This document shows positions 34,784 through 42,730 of a stretch of 64,000 nt of DNA, piece after piece (the first letter of the stretch is position 1; every line of letters begins with the position of its first letter). Under the pieces are notes generated by a model. The model was not told where the DNA came from and did not search any database. It saw nothing but the letters and a program-made list of their open reading frames with translations. Both the position numbers and the translations under genes were made by a program. Source of the DNA: Spartobacteria bacterium. GTDB lineage: Bacteria > Verrucomicrobiota > Verrucomicrobiia > Chthoniobacterales > UBA10450. The stretch covers positions 186,001-250,000 of the forward strand of contig PMSN01000009.1 in the NCBI GenBank assembly GCA_003167555.1, given 5' to 3'.

Positions 34784-35341
34784 GGAGAGAAAATTCTGGA
34801 TCACCTTCATTCCTTCGCTGGTCAGAATTGATTCAGGATGAAATTGCACTCCGTGAATAGGGAACTCGCGATGCTGTAGCCCCATGATTTCTCCATCGCT
34901 CGTCTCAGCCGTGATCTCGAGACAATCCGGCAGCGATTCACGGCGCACGATGAGTGAGTGATAGCGCATCGCTTCGAAAGGATTCGCTACGCCGGAAAAA
35001 ACGCCGGAACCATTGTGCGTTACTCGGGATGTCTTCCCATGCATAAGACGCGCTGCCGGGATAATCTCCGCGCCAAAGGCCGCACCGATGCACTGATGCC
35101 CGAGGCAAACACCCAGGATTGGAATGGATCGGCCAAGGTCCTGCACCATCGTGTTGCAAAGGCCTGCTTGCTCTGGACGGCCCGGCCCGGGCGAAATGCA
35201 GATGCGTTCCGGAGCAAGTGAGTGAATCGCAGCGAGAGAAACCTCGTCGTTTCGTCTTACCTCCACTTCGCGACCCAGCTGGCCAAAATACTGGACGAGA
35301 TTGTAGGTAAACGAATCGTAGTTATCGATTACGAGCACCAT
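34778..35341 (-). CDS. trpG: Anthranilate synthase component II (glutamine amidotransferase)
   Basis: 187 residues. Class I amidotransferase triad: the Cys in [11 protein letters not shown], and the His/Glu in [11 protein letters not shown]. The N-terminus [20 protein letters not shown] and [12 protein letters not shown] are typical of TrpG/PabA. It supplies ammonia from glutamine to TrpE, encoded 4 bp upstream; it may also serve PabB. The TAG stop lies in the head of a palindromic repeat, which may have trimmed or replaced the original 3' end by a few codons. Confidence 0.94.
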   Translation of the reverse strand: MVLVIDNYDSFTYNLVQYFGQLGREVEVRRNDEVSLAAIHSLAPERICISPGPGRPEQAGLCNTMVQDLGRSIPILGVCLGHQCIGAAFGAEIIPAARLMHGKTSRVTHNGSGVFSGVANPFEAMRYHSLIVRRESLPDCLEITAETSDGEIMGLQHREFPIHGVQFHPESILTSEGMKVIQNFLSL

Positions 35342-35345
35342 AACC

Positions 35346-36842
35346 TTAGGAGCTTATTTCAGCGGCTCGCCCGATAGCTTCCATCGTCGCCATCGCTTTG
35401 CTCAAAGTTTCTTTATACTCAGCGGACGGACTGGAATCCGCTACAATTCCGGCGCCAGCCTGAACATAGGCCCGGTTGTTCTTCAACACGACCGAGCGCA
35501 ACGCGATGCAGCAATCCAGCGCGCCATCAAACCCGAAGTAACCCACGGCGCCGGCGTAACACCCCCGCTTCTCTTGTTCCAGGTCGTTAATGATCTGCAT
35601 GGCTCTAATCTTGGGCGCGCCGGAGACCGTGCCCGCGGGAAAGGTGGCGCGCATCGCATCGTAGGCGGTCTTATTCGCGGCCAGGCGCGCCGTGACGTGT
35701 GAGACCAAATGCATAACGTGACTATAACGCTCCACGATCATTTGCTCAGTAACGCGCACGCTCCCAAACTCAGCGATCCGCCCGAGATCATTCCGTGCCA
35801 GATCGACCAGCATGACATGCTCCGCGCGTTCCTTCAGGTCGGAGAGCAATTCTTCGCTGTTCCGTTGATCTTCCTCCGCGCTCTTGCCGCGACGCCGCGT
35901 CCCTGCGATCGGCCGCACTTCCACCACGCGATCCATCACCCGCACGTGGAGCTCGGGCGAGCTGCCCACGAGTGAAAAATCGCCCAGGCGCAGGCAAAAC
36001 ATGTAGGGAGATGGGTTGATCAGCCTCAGGCAGCGATAAAGGTCGAGAGCGTCGCCGGTGAACTCGGTTTCGAAACGTTGCGACAAGACAACCTGGAAGA
36101 TATCGCCCGCAACGATATGCCGCTTCGCCGTTTCAACGGCGGCTTCAAAGCGTTCCCGCGACATGTTACTTTGCGTATCGGCCGGCGGTCCCTTTCGTTG
36201 CGCATCGATGTAAGGCAGTTCGCAAGGGAGTGACAGGCGCTTAAGAGCTGACTCAATCAGATCCTTCGCGGCGGTATAGGCCTTCTCATGGTTGTCCCCG
36301 TCGTCGAGAACCGCATTGGCGATCAATTTCATCCGTCGTTCGCGATGATCGAATACGACGACCAGGTTCATGATCATGAAAAGCATCTCGGGCAATCCTA
36401 GCTCGTCCTTGTCTGGCGAAGGCACTGTCGGCTCAAAGCTCCGAACGACGTCATAGCCCAGAAAACCAACCGCTCCGCCCGCGAACCGCGGTAGCTCCGG
36501 CGCGGCGACGAACTTGAATCGATTCATTACTTCCTCGAGGTGCACGAGCGGGTCCGTCGAGATGGGCGCGGCCTGACGCCGGCCGTCTTCCTCGATCGAG
36601 AAGCTGCGGCCATCGCTCCGCATGACAACGCGAGGATAAAATCCGAGGAACGAGAAACGGCCGGAGCCTTCTTTTTGCTCCGCGGATTCAAAGAGAAAAC
36701 AAGGCCCCCCGTCATCCAGTTTACGGAAAGCCGATACCGGCGTGTCACCATCAGCAATGATGTCCGAATAGACGGGTATGACATTGCCGCGCTTCGCCAG
36801 CTCGCGAAATTCCTCGGGCGACGGATGTAGGCTTACGGTCAT
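35346..36842 (-). CDS. trpE: Anthranilate synthase component I
   Basis: 498 residues. N-terminal feedback region [19 protein letters not shown] resembles the LLES motif that binds tryptophan. The chorismate-binding part includes [53 protein letters not shown] and [16 protein letters not shown]. With TrpG it makes anthranilate from chorismate and glutamine. It starts 15 bp after the TMTC-like gene and precedes trpG by 4 bp. No trp leader peptide is visible in the short upstream gap. Confidence 0.95.
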   Translation of the reverse strand: MTVSLHPSPEEFRELAKRGNVIPVYSDIIADGDTPVSAFRKLDDGGPCFLFESAEQKEGSGRFSFLGFYPRVVMRSDGRSFSIEEDGRRQAAPISTDPLVHLEEVMNRFKFVAAPELPRFAGGAVGFLGYDVVRSFEPTVPSPDKDELGLPEMLFMIMNLVVVFDHRERRMKLIANAVLDDGDNHEKAYTAAKDLIESALKRLSLPCELPYIDAQRKGPPADTQSNMSRERFEAAVETAKRHIVAGDIFQVVLSQRFETEFTGDALDLYRCLRLINPSPYMFCLRLGDFSLVGSSPELHVRVMDRVVEVRPIAGTRRRGKSAEEDQRNSEELLSDLKERAEHVMLVDLARNDLGRIAEFGSVRVTEQMIVERYSHVMHLVSHVTARLAANKTAYDAMRATFPAGTVSGAPKIRAMQIINDLEQEKRGCYAGAVGYFGFDGALDCCIALRSVVLKNNRAYVQAGAGIVADSSPSAEYKETLSKAMATMEAIGRAAEISS

Positions 36843-36857
36843 CGTCTTGTGATTAGA

Positions 36858-38774
36858 TCAATGGGGCCGCTGCCGGTCGATTTCCAGCGCTTTTTGCAAA
36901 TGCGCCTCGGCTTCGTCCGTCCGCCCCATTTGCCGCAAGATCAGGTTAAGCTTGTTGTGGGCGGCGGCATTATTGGGATTGAGCTCCAGGGCCTTGTTGT
37001 AATGAGCCATAGCCTCGTCCAGCCGTCCCATTTGCAGCAGAGTGTTACCGAAGTTGTAATGCGCTTCGGCGTTGTCGGGATTAAGTTCCAGCGCTTTGAG
37101 GTAGTGACTAACCGCTTCATCCATTCGACCGACCCGCGCGAGCGCGGCGCCCAAATTGTTATGAGCCGCGGCGTGGTTCGGATCCATTTCCAGGATCTTG
37201 TTGTAATGATCGATGGCGGCATCCAATTTCCCACTTTGCGCAAGGACGGACGCCAGGTTGTAGTGTGCCGGAACGTTGTTCGGATTGATTTCAAGTGCTT
37301 TCTCGTAATGCGCAATAGCCTCGTCCACGCGTCCGAGCCGTAGCAGAGAGTTAGCCAAATTATAGTGCGCTTCGCCGTAGCCAGGATTTAGTTCCAAGGC
37401 TTTATTGTAGTGAGCAACCGCTTCTTCCACGTGCCCCTTACGCAGGAGGCTAATAGCTATGTTGTTGTGAGCCATCCAGCTATCGGGGTTCTTTGAAATG
37501 GTCGTCCACCAGAGCGTATCCGAGTCGGTATACATCGCGCATTGTCTCCAGCTGAGCAGACCAAGCGACACCAACAAAACCCCGCAGAGAGCGCCTTGCA
37601 AAGACCGCCTCCTTTCCCCGAAAACATCAAAGGCGCGGGTGATACCAGCCGCGGCTAAAGCTACTGGTCCGATACTGGCGAGATATTGATAATGGTCGGC
37701 CACAAAGGAATAGCGAAAGGTGTAGAGCATGATGAATCCCAGCACCGGACTGAGCGTCGCGGCAAAGAACAAGACCGCGACTTCGGGACCCCGACCCAAA
37801 CGATGTCTGGCAAAGTAAATCACCGCGGCTAAGCCAGCGGTCGCCAGGAGCCAGGTGTAGTCGAGTGGGTTTCCGAGAGAAATTGTCCAGCGAGGATAGC
37901 TGAAGGCGAGGTTTGGGGGGAATAGGAGCTTCCCCGAATAAAACCAAAGCGCCCGGCTTGCCACGAGAAAACGCTCCGGCAGTCCGATCGCGAACAGCTC
38001 GCCCTGGGTGCCTTGATGGTAGCGCTCCCACCACACGGTCACCAAGCCCATCCCAATACCCAGAGCAACAAAGGGCGCGATCTGCGCGAGCCGGCGCCAA
38101 TTAATTTGCGTTTTCTTCAGCCACAAAATCAGGAGCAACGCCGCCGGCAACGTGCACGCAGTCGTCTTGCTGCAAAGCGCCAGCGCGTACAACACCAAGG
38201 CGAGGCCATACAACCTCCACCGCTGTTTGGATGACGTTTCCACGAACTTGACCCACGCCAGGAGCGAGAGCAGAAAGAAAAGGCCCATCAGGACATTCTT
38301 GCGTTCCGTGATCCACGCCACCGATTCCACCTGCACCGGATGCAACGCGAAGATTGCCGCCGCCAGCCACGCGCCGGGCACGCGTAGCACCAGGAGTAAC
38401 CGCCAGACGAGAAGCGCATTGGCCACGTGAAGGAGGATGTTGACCCAATGATAGCCCTCCGGATGGAGACCCCAGAGCGCGTGCTCCAGGCGGAAGGTCG
38501 TATAGACAAGCGGAAAATATTGCGATGGAGAATCGAAAGAAAACCAGATGCGCCTTAGGCCATCCGGGGCGGTCAGTAACTTGTTCTCCGTGACATAGAC
38601 ATCGTCATCCCAGATGTAACCCGCGTGCCATGCCTGTTGATAGACAAGGACAGTTGCGGCGGCCAAAAGGAGCCCTTTGAGGCAGTTCTCCCACTCCAGA
38701 TACCACGGGAGGGGCGCGACGACATTCCGGGCCGTTTTCCCTCGGTGAACCTTCTTATGAGGTTTCCGGCTCAT
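36858..38774 (-). CDS. TMTC-like membrane protein with C-terminal TPR repeats
   Basis: 638 residues. The first about 420 contain some ten to eleven hydrophobic segments with GYIWDDDVYVTENKLL, an acidic DDD loop as in GT-C type O-mannosyltransferase relatives, and ALHPVQVESVAWITERKN, typical of the TMTC/DUF1736 group. Residues about 430-630 hold about six tetratricopeptide repeats of the form AHYNLAxxLxxxGxxDEAIxHYxKALExNPNN. The TPRs are very regular, suggesting a recent expansion. Protein or glycan mannosylation is a family-based guess. Confidence 0.85.
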   Translation of the reverse strand: MSRKPHKKVHRGKTARNVVAPLPWYLEWENCLKGLLLAAATVLVYQQAWHAGYIWDDDVYVTENKLLTAPDGLRRIWFSFDSPSQYFPLVYTTFRLEHALWGLHPEGYHWVNILLHVANALLVWRLLLVLRVPGAWLAAAIFALHPVQVESVAWITERKNVLMGLFFLLSLLAWVKFVETSSKQRWRLYGLALVLYALALCSKTTACTLPAALLLILWLKKTQINWRRLAQIAPFVALGIGMGLVTVWWERYHQGTQGELFAIGLPERFLVASRALWFYSGKLLFPPNLAFSYPRWTISLGNPLDYTWLLATAGLAAVIYFARHRLGRGPEVAVLFFAATLSPVLGFIMLYTFRYSFVADHYQYLASIGPVALAAAGITRAFDVFGERRRSLQGALCGVLLVSLGLLSWRQCAMYTDSDTLWWTTISKNPDSWMAHNNIAISLLRKGHVEEAVAHYNKALELNPGYGEAHYNLANSLLRLGRVDEAIAHYEKALEINPNNVPAHYNLASVLAQSGKLDAAIDHYNKILEMDPNHAAAHNNLGAALARVGRMDEAVSHYLKALELNPDNAEAHYNFGNTLLQMGRLDEAMAHYNKALELNPNNAAAHNKLNLILRQMGRTDEAEAHLQKALEIDRQRPH

Positions 38775-38884
38775 TCCTTAGTTACAGTCTCACAACAGTC
38801 AACCTACCCCGAGCCGACGTTGGCTGGCAACTGCCAGGTCCGGGGCAAAGAGCGGCTGTCTAAGACACTTCAACGGGCCGGTCC

Positions 38885-39403
38885 TTACTTGGGAGTGATC
38901 GACTTGACGATCTTCCCGCCGTCTTCCGATGTAGCTGTGAGCGTCTCGATCGTACCCATCACCACGAGCATGAAATATTTGTTTCCCTCCTTGGGTGCGA
39001 AGATAAGAAACTTGCAGACCGCATCCTTCCCTCCCAGTTTCCCGTTCAAATCCACTCCGTATGCCTTGGCGACGTTCGGCAAAGGCACGTCGGTCACCGG
39101 ACCAGCCGCCTTTACATCTTCGAGGCCGAACATTTTCACGAACTCGGTGAAGGCTGGAACGCTGGCCTTGGCCGAAGCGTCGTCCGTGATGTCTTTCGCC
39201 GGCATGATCGAGCAAAGAAGTTCCGCCCCGGTTTTTTCCAGGGTGAGAGAACCATCCTGGGTGAAGTTCGATTGCCATCCGTCTGGCAGGGTCAGAGTGA
39301 AGACCGGATCAGTCTTCGGATACTCCACCGTCCCGGCGCGAAGCTGGGCGGCGGCAGCGAAGGAAACCAGGAACACGACCGCGAAGAAGCGAGTGAGTTT
39401 CAT
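38885..39403 (-). CDS. Secreted protein of unknown function
   Basis: 172 residues from MKLTRFFAVVFLVSFAAAAQ, with a clear signal peptide. A second ATG directly before it is an equal alternative; the longer open frame upstream is made of repeat sequence. The mature part (DPVFTLTLPDGWQSNFTQDGSL ... GKIVKSITPK) is beta-rich and resembles small periplasmic proteins of the PsbP/Mog1 shape in pattern only. No catalytic motif. Confidence 0.7.
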   Translation of the reverse strand: MKLTRFFAVVFLVSFAAAAQLRAGTVEYPKTDPVFTLTLPDGWQSNFTQDGSLTLEKTGAELLCSIMPAKDITDDASAKASVPAFTEFVKMFGLEDVKAAGPVTDVPLPNVAKAYGVDLNGKLGGKDAVCKFLIFAPKEGNKYFMLVVMGTIETLTATSEDGGKIVKSITPK

Positions 39404-39723
39404 CATGCGGCAGAGTCCTCCCCTTTCCCGCGACCGGCAATATATTTTTCCGGTTCCCTGTAGCGGCGGTCTATGACCGCCGACCGCGCCAGCAGCGGCA
39501 GGGATTCCGGCGGTCATAGACCGCCGCTACAGCACAAGAGAATCTTTCCGGTCTCCGCAATCCGCTTTCCGGTTTTGAATTTGTCCCCGCCGGAAATGGA
39601 GCCCGCGGGAGCGGCGCGACATGGACGAAGCCCGTCAGGGTCGAGGCGCGGGAGCGCCGAGATCAATCGAACCAGCGCTAAGCACTACCTTTCCGTTATC
39701 AAATCAGAAGGCGCGTCAAATCA
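39404..39723. other. 320-bp noncoding stretch with a long perfect inverted repeat
   Basis: Between a secreted-protein gene and tRNA-Arg. It holds the perfect 25+25 inverted repeat at 39458-39532 and otherwise no gene I can support. Confidence 0.7.
39458..39532. repeat. Perfect 25+25-bp GTAG-headed inverted repeat
   Basis: Arms 39458-39482 and 39508-39532 are exact reverse complements (CTGTAGCGGCGGTCTATGAC... ), with a 25-bp spacer. Both outer ends carry the GTAG head. The perfection of both arms indicates recent acquisition or gene conversion. Confidence 0.9.
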
Positions 39724-39795
39724 TGTCCCCGCCGGAAATCGAATCCGGATTTAAGGTTTAGGAAACCCTCGTTCTATCCGTTGAACTACGAGGAC
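39724..39795 (-). tRNA. tRNA-Arg (anticodon CCT)
   Basis: A 72-nt cloverleaf on the minus strand. Acceptor GTCCTCG pairs with CGGGGAC (one G-T), D arm GTTC-AACGGATA-GAAC, anticodon arm AGGGT-TTCCTAA-ACCTT with anticodon CCT, T arm CCGGA-TTCGATT-TCCGG, and discriminator A. No CCA is encoded. Its 5' half (38 nt, up to the last base of the anticodon loop) recurs twice to the right, at 41311 and 50510. Confidence 0.93.
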
Positions 39796-39884
39796 GCATC
39801 GAAGGGAAACGTCCAACATTCAACGCCCAACGTCCAACATTCAATTTCTGAAGAGATTCCGGCGCTGCGCTCTGCGAAGTCATT

Positions 39885-40196
39885 ATGCCGGTCGATTCTT
39901 ACAAGGTAGGGCCACAGAACGATCGTCGGTGGGATTCCGTCGGTTTAACAGCGTTTGCACGCGATTGCGCGGCCTGGCCAGGTTTATCGGGAGATGACGC
40001 GAGGCATCATTCGCAGTTCACTCTGTTTCGCGACATTGGGGCGCATTTATTCGGTCCCCATTCGCGTGAAGCGGTCCAGTTTGCCCTAAATAGAATCGCT
40101 CTGCCAGAACGGCGGGCATCGATGCCACTCGACCCGCAGTTGATTCTAAAACTGGAAGCAGTAATTGAGCGGACCAAGAAAAACATCAACCCCTAG
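39885..40196 (+). CDS. Hypothetical protein, accessory region
   Basis: 103 residues (MPVDSYKVGPQNDRRWDSVG). No signal, no membrane segment and no family recognised; the C-terminus is a charged helix (ILKLEAVIERTKKNINP). A hairpin with CCTTTTTGG/CCAAAAAGG arms directly follows the stop. It is the first gene right of tRNA-Arg, in DNA of lower GC than the backbone. Confidence 0.45.
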   Translation: MPVDSYKVGPQNDRRWDSVGLTAFARDCAAWPGLSGDDARHHSQFTLFRDIGAHLFGPHSREAVQFALNRIALPERRASMPLDPQLILKLEAVIERTKKNINP

Positions 40197-40235
40197 CCTT
40201 TTTGGCTACACCTTCTTTGGGCAATACCAAAAAGG
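40197..40235. terminator. Terminator-like hairpin
   Basis: CCTTTTTGG at 40197-40205 pairs with CCAAAAAGG at 40227-40235; an alternative pairing ACACCTTCTTTGG/CCAAAAAGGTGT is also possible. It lies 1 bp after the stop of the preceding small gene. No long T run follows, so Rho-independent action is uncertain. Confidence 0.45.
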
Positions 40236-40277
40236 TGTTCCTATTGCGCGGCAGAAGAATTCCGTCTATACCTCATT

Positions 40278-40499
40278 GTGCAACACTTTATGAAACGAGA
40301 AATTCAATACAATATCCCGCCAGGCATTGACTGCGTAGATCGAGTTGACGACATTAATGAAGCCAATAATCGCCTGCAAAGCTTCGGATGGGTTTTACTT
40401 GGTATCTTATATACTCGTGATGTTCAGGGTGATGGTTCGTTCAAGGATAAAGAGACTTACATCTTAGGCCTCAATCGCGCAGGAGCGCCGAGAACGTAG
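40278..40499 (+). CDS. Hypothetical small protein, accessory region
   Basis: 73 residues from a GTG, or 69 from the ATG at 40290 (MKREIQYNIPPGIDCVDRVD). Mostly soluble; no motif recognised. Composition differs from the GC-rich backbone. Could be horizontally gained. Confidence 0.4.
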   Translation: MQHFMKREIQYNIPPGIDCVDRVDDINEANNRLQSFGWVLLGILYTRDVQGDGSFKDKETYILGLNRAGAPRT

Positions 40500-40547
40500 C
40501 GGCACACGCTCCGGCGTAGTGATATTCGAGGTGTCACGGCTAACACG

Positions 40548-41150
40548 ATGCGGCTTAGTTACAGTCATACCGGCGGTTACCTCATGGCCTTTGCTAAGGT
40601 TTGCATAGCTGTGGTTTTGACCTTCCCGGTCGCGAATTGTAAGCGATCGGGCGCTTTCAATGACAGTCCGCAATCTCCTATCGTTCAGACTGCGGACGAT
40701 CCTGCCTCGAGTTTTGATGCTTTCACACGCCGAGCAGCGGAAGCGACGAATAACGCGAATCCGATCAACCTAAACCGATGGACTAACAAGTGGGTTAAGC
40801 GCCGCTTCAAGATTAGCGAAATGAAAATGGATGTTCGCAAAACGGACTCGCTCGTGACTCCGATTGTGGGAATCGTTAGCTATCTCGTTTACATTGAGGC
40901 GACCATCGATTACGCGACTGAAGCGGAGGCCCGGGAGGCGCAAAGATTTGTAGAACGTTTTCATTGTACCTATGAACTGAAGCTCCGCTACGGCTACAAG
41001 GATGGCAAATGGTCGCTTCTCGACGGCACTCAGGCCGGTGGAATTATGAATCTTGCGCCACTCAATCTAACCGCTGAGACCATCAAGAAGGAGCCTGAGG
41101 CTATTCCAAATATCGTTCTCATGGAATGGATCGGCGATGCAGCTCGTTAG
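40548..41150 (+). CDS. Putative lipoprotein, accessory region
   Basis: 200 residues in the longest frame. The Met at residue 13 begins MAFAKVCIAVVLTFPVANCK, a lipoprotein-type signal with VANC as a possible lipobox, so the true start may be 40584. The mature domain (about 130 residues) has the alternating pattern YLVYIEATIDYATEAEAREAQRF of small alpha/beta folds. No family recognised. Followed by the 150-bp direct repeat and the second tRNA half. Confidence 0.55.
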   Translation: MRLSYSHTGGYLMAFAKVCIAVVLTFPVANCKRSGAFNDSPQSPIVQTADDPASSFDAFTRRAAEATNNANPINLNRWTNKWVKRRFKISEMKMDVRKTDSLVTPIVGIVSYLVYIEATIDYATEAEAREAQRFVERFHCTYELKLRYGYKDGKWSLLDGTQAGGIMNLAPLNLTAETIKKEPEAIPNIVLMEWIGDAAR

Positions 41151-41156
41151 ACGAAA

Positions 41157-41310
41157 AATTGTGTCACCCGTTTATGTCATTCGAGCATGCAAAATCAGCG
41201 CATTCGTGATTACTGGTGATGAAACGGAAGTAGTGACAAGCAGTTGCGATGCAGCGTTTTGCTTACGACCGATGACTGGAACGAAAGCCAACAAAAGTGC
41301 CCGTTTCGCC
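41157..41310. repeat. About 150-bp direct repeat, copy 1
   Basis: Shares with 45768-45914 the blocks GTGTCACCCG, GCGCATT-GTGATTACT, TGATGAAACGGAAGTA, CGTTTTGCTTAC and CAACAAAAGTGCC/CAGCAAAAGTGCC in the same order and spacing. This copy runs directly into the tRNA-Arg half at 41311; the other does not. Confidence 0.7.
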
Positions 41311-41348
41311 TTAGGAAACCCTCGTTCTATCCGTTGAACTACGGGGAC
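41311..41348. repeat. tRNA-Arg 5'-half copy 2 (38 bp)
   Basis: 37 of 38 bases equal 39758-39795, i.e. positions 1-38 of tRNA-Arg on the minus strand. The one change turns the acceptor G-T pair position into C. The 3' half is absent. A CGTCCAACATTCAACGCCC block follows, as it does at the intact tRNA. Confidence 0.88.
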
Positions 41349-41495
41349 GTCTTAAAAACAAACGTCCAACATTCAACGCCCAACGTCCAACATTCAATTC
41401 GACCGAGAATAGAGCCGAGGAAAATCGTTCCGGGTCGGAGGACTAATGTGAGAGCAGCGCATCGTGCCGAGTGGCACGGCGCCCAGCAGCTTGCC

Positions 41496-42689
41496 TTAAC
41501 GAACGTTATAGACTTCCACGAGCGCGATGCCGGTGGAATTTCCGACCCCTGAGACAATGGCGGTGTAAGTGCCGGGATCGAGGACGAGGGAAACCGCAGA
41601 TTCCCGATCGTTGGGCGGCGCGAGTCCTGATGCGTAGATGTAGCTGGGTTGATCGTCGGGCGCGTCAAGCCAGTTATCGTTCTGTGCGATCAAATTTCCA
41701 CTCGCGTCATGCACCTCCAGTTTGGGATCAGCGAGCGTGTTTGCTATAGGCACTGAAGGTCCAAGCGCCCGGACAACGACCCGTTGGGGTTGATCAGTTC
41801 CAATGATGAATCCCGCTATAAGTACGTCATCGCCTGTTCCAACGCGGCCTCGTGTCGAGATATTGAGGAGGGCAGGCGTTCGATCGGGAATAATCTGGAT
41901 AAAGTTGATTGCGGCGCGCGAATTGCCGTCGCTGGCGAATCCTCCTGTGGCCGTCAGTGTGATGTCCGTGTCAGTCAGGCGGGAAAAAACAACATAGTTT
42001 CCGGCCGGAGTATCTACGCCCTTATCAGTGGTGCTGGTTTCGGGGACCTCAACCCAGCCTTGGAGAGGTGGTTTGGCGCCGGAGGGTTGCAACCCACAAA
42101 TCGTCCTTTGCCCAACCTTCGCCCCCTTAACCGTAAAGATGTTAACGTTGTCACTGGTTGTCCGATTGTCGAAGTCCACGTTGTCCAGGCTGAAAAAGAC
42201 GACGAGCGAATATGAATGGTCCGAGCCGCTGAATTGGGCGGGGATACCAGTCAACGTCACCGTAGCCGGTTGATTTGCCGTAGCATCCAAGAACCCCAAT
42301 CCCAGTCTGTAGTCTGGCGGACCCTCAATCCCGTACCCGGGTCCAAGGTAAGGTGCTATCGGCTTGGTGTTAGTTTGAAAAGCTGTCCAGTTGACGGAAA
42401 AGCCGGTATAGGAAGCCGAGGAACCCTTTTCATTATCCCCAGCAGGCGATAATGTGCCACTTTTTTCGTAGGCATTGTTCCAAAATTTTTGGAGAAATGG
42501 TCCGGCAAGCTCATCGGGCTTTATGGGCGCTGGTGTACCATCGGGCTGGCTGCCTCCAACGAAATTGATGCCAATTTTATCAGCCTTCGCCGGGGTAACG
42601 AAAGACACTCCCAGCAAGACGCAAAGGAAAATGCAACCGACCTCAGAACCAACGGTGGCCCAGCCTGAAAAGGGGAACTTTGTCTTCAT
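41496..42689 (-). CDS. Secreted protein with the shared C-terminal NISTR/NDNW domain
   Basis: 397 residues with a signal peptide (GCIFLCVLLGVSFVTPAKA, about residues 18-36). Residues 40-265 are a beta-rich domain beginning IGINFVGGSQPDGTPAP, of a type seen in many secreted proteins of this phylum. Residues about 272-397 are the shared domain: LLNISTRGRV, GDDVLIAGFI, VVVRALGPS, DPKLEV, NDNW, NDRESA, PGTYTAIVSG, ALVEVYNVR. The domain is C-terminal, which fits a surface-sorting or attachment role, but this is unproven. The long N-region before the signal is atypical. Confidence 0.7.
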   Translation of the reverse strand: MKTKFPFSGWATVGSEVGCIFLCVLLGVSFVTPAKADKIGINFVGGSQPDGTPAPIKPDELAGPFLQKFWNNAYEKSGTLSPAGDNEKGSSASYTGFSVNWTAFQTNTKPIAPYLGPGYGIEGPPDYRLGLGFLDATANQPATVTLTGIPAQFSGSDHSYSLVVFFSLDNVDFDNRTTSDNVNIFTVKGAKVGQRTICGLQPSGAKPPLQGWVEVPETSTTDKGVDTPAGNYVVFSRLTDTDITLTATGGFASDGNSRAAINFIQIIPDRTPALLNISTRGRVGTGDDVLIAGFIIGTDQPQRVVVRALGPSVPIANTLADPKLEVHDASGNLIAQNDNWLDAPDDQPSYIYASGLAPPNDRESAVSLVLDPGTYTAIVSGVGNSTGIALVEVYNVR

Positions 42690-42730
42690 ATAAAATATTT
42701 GTTGACACTGAAAGAACGTTTTCCTAAACC

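Noticed and set aside
41311-41348. A second tRNA-Arg gene
   Set aside because: Only positions 1-38 are present; the anticodon 3' strand, T arm and acceptor 3' strand are missing. The same holds for 50510-50547.
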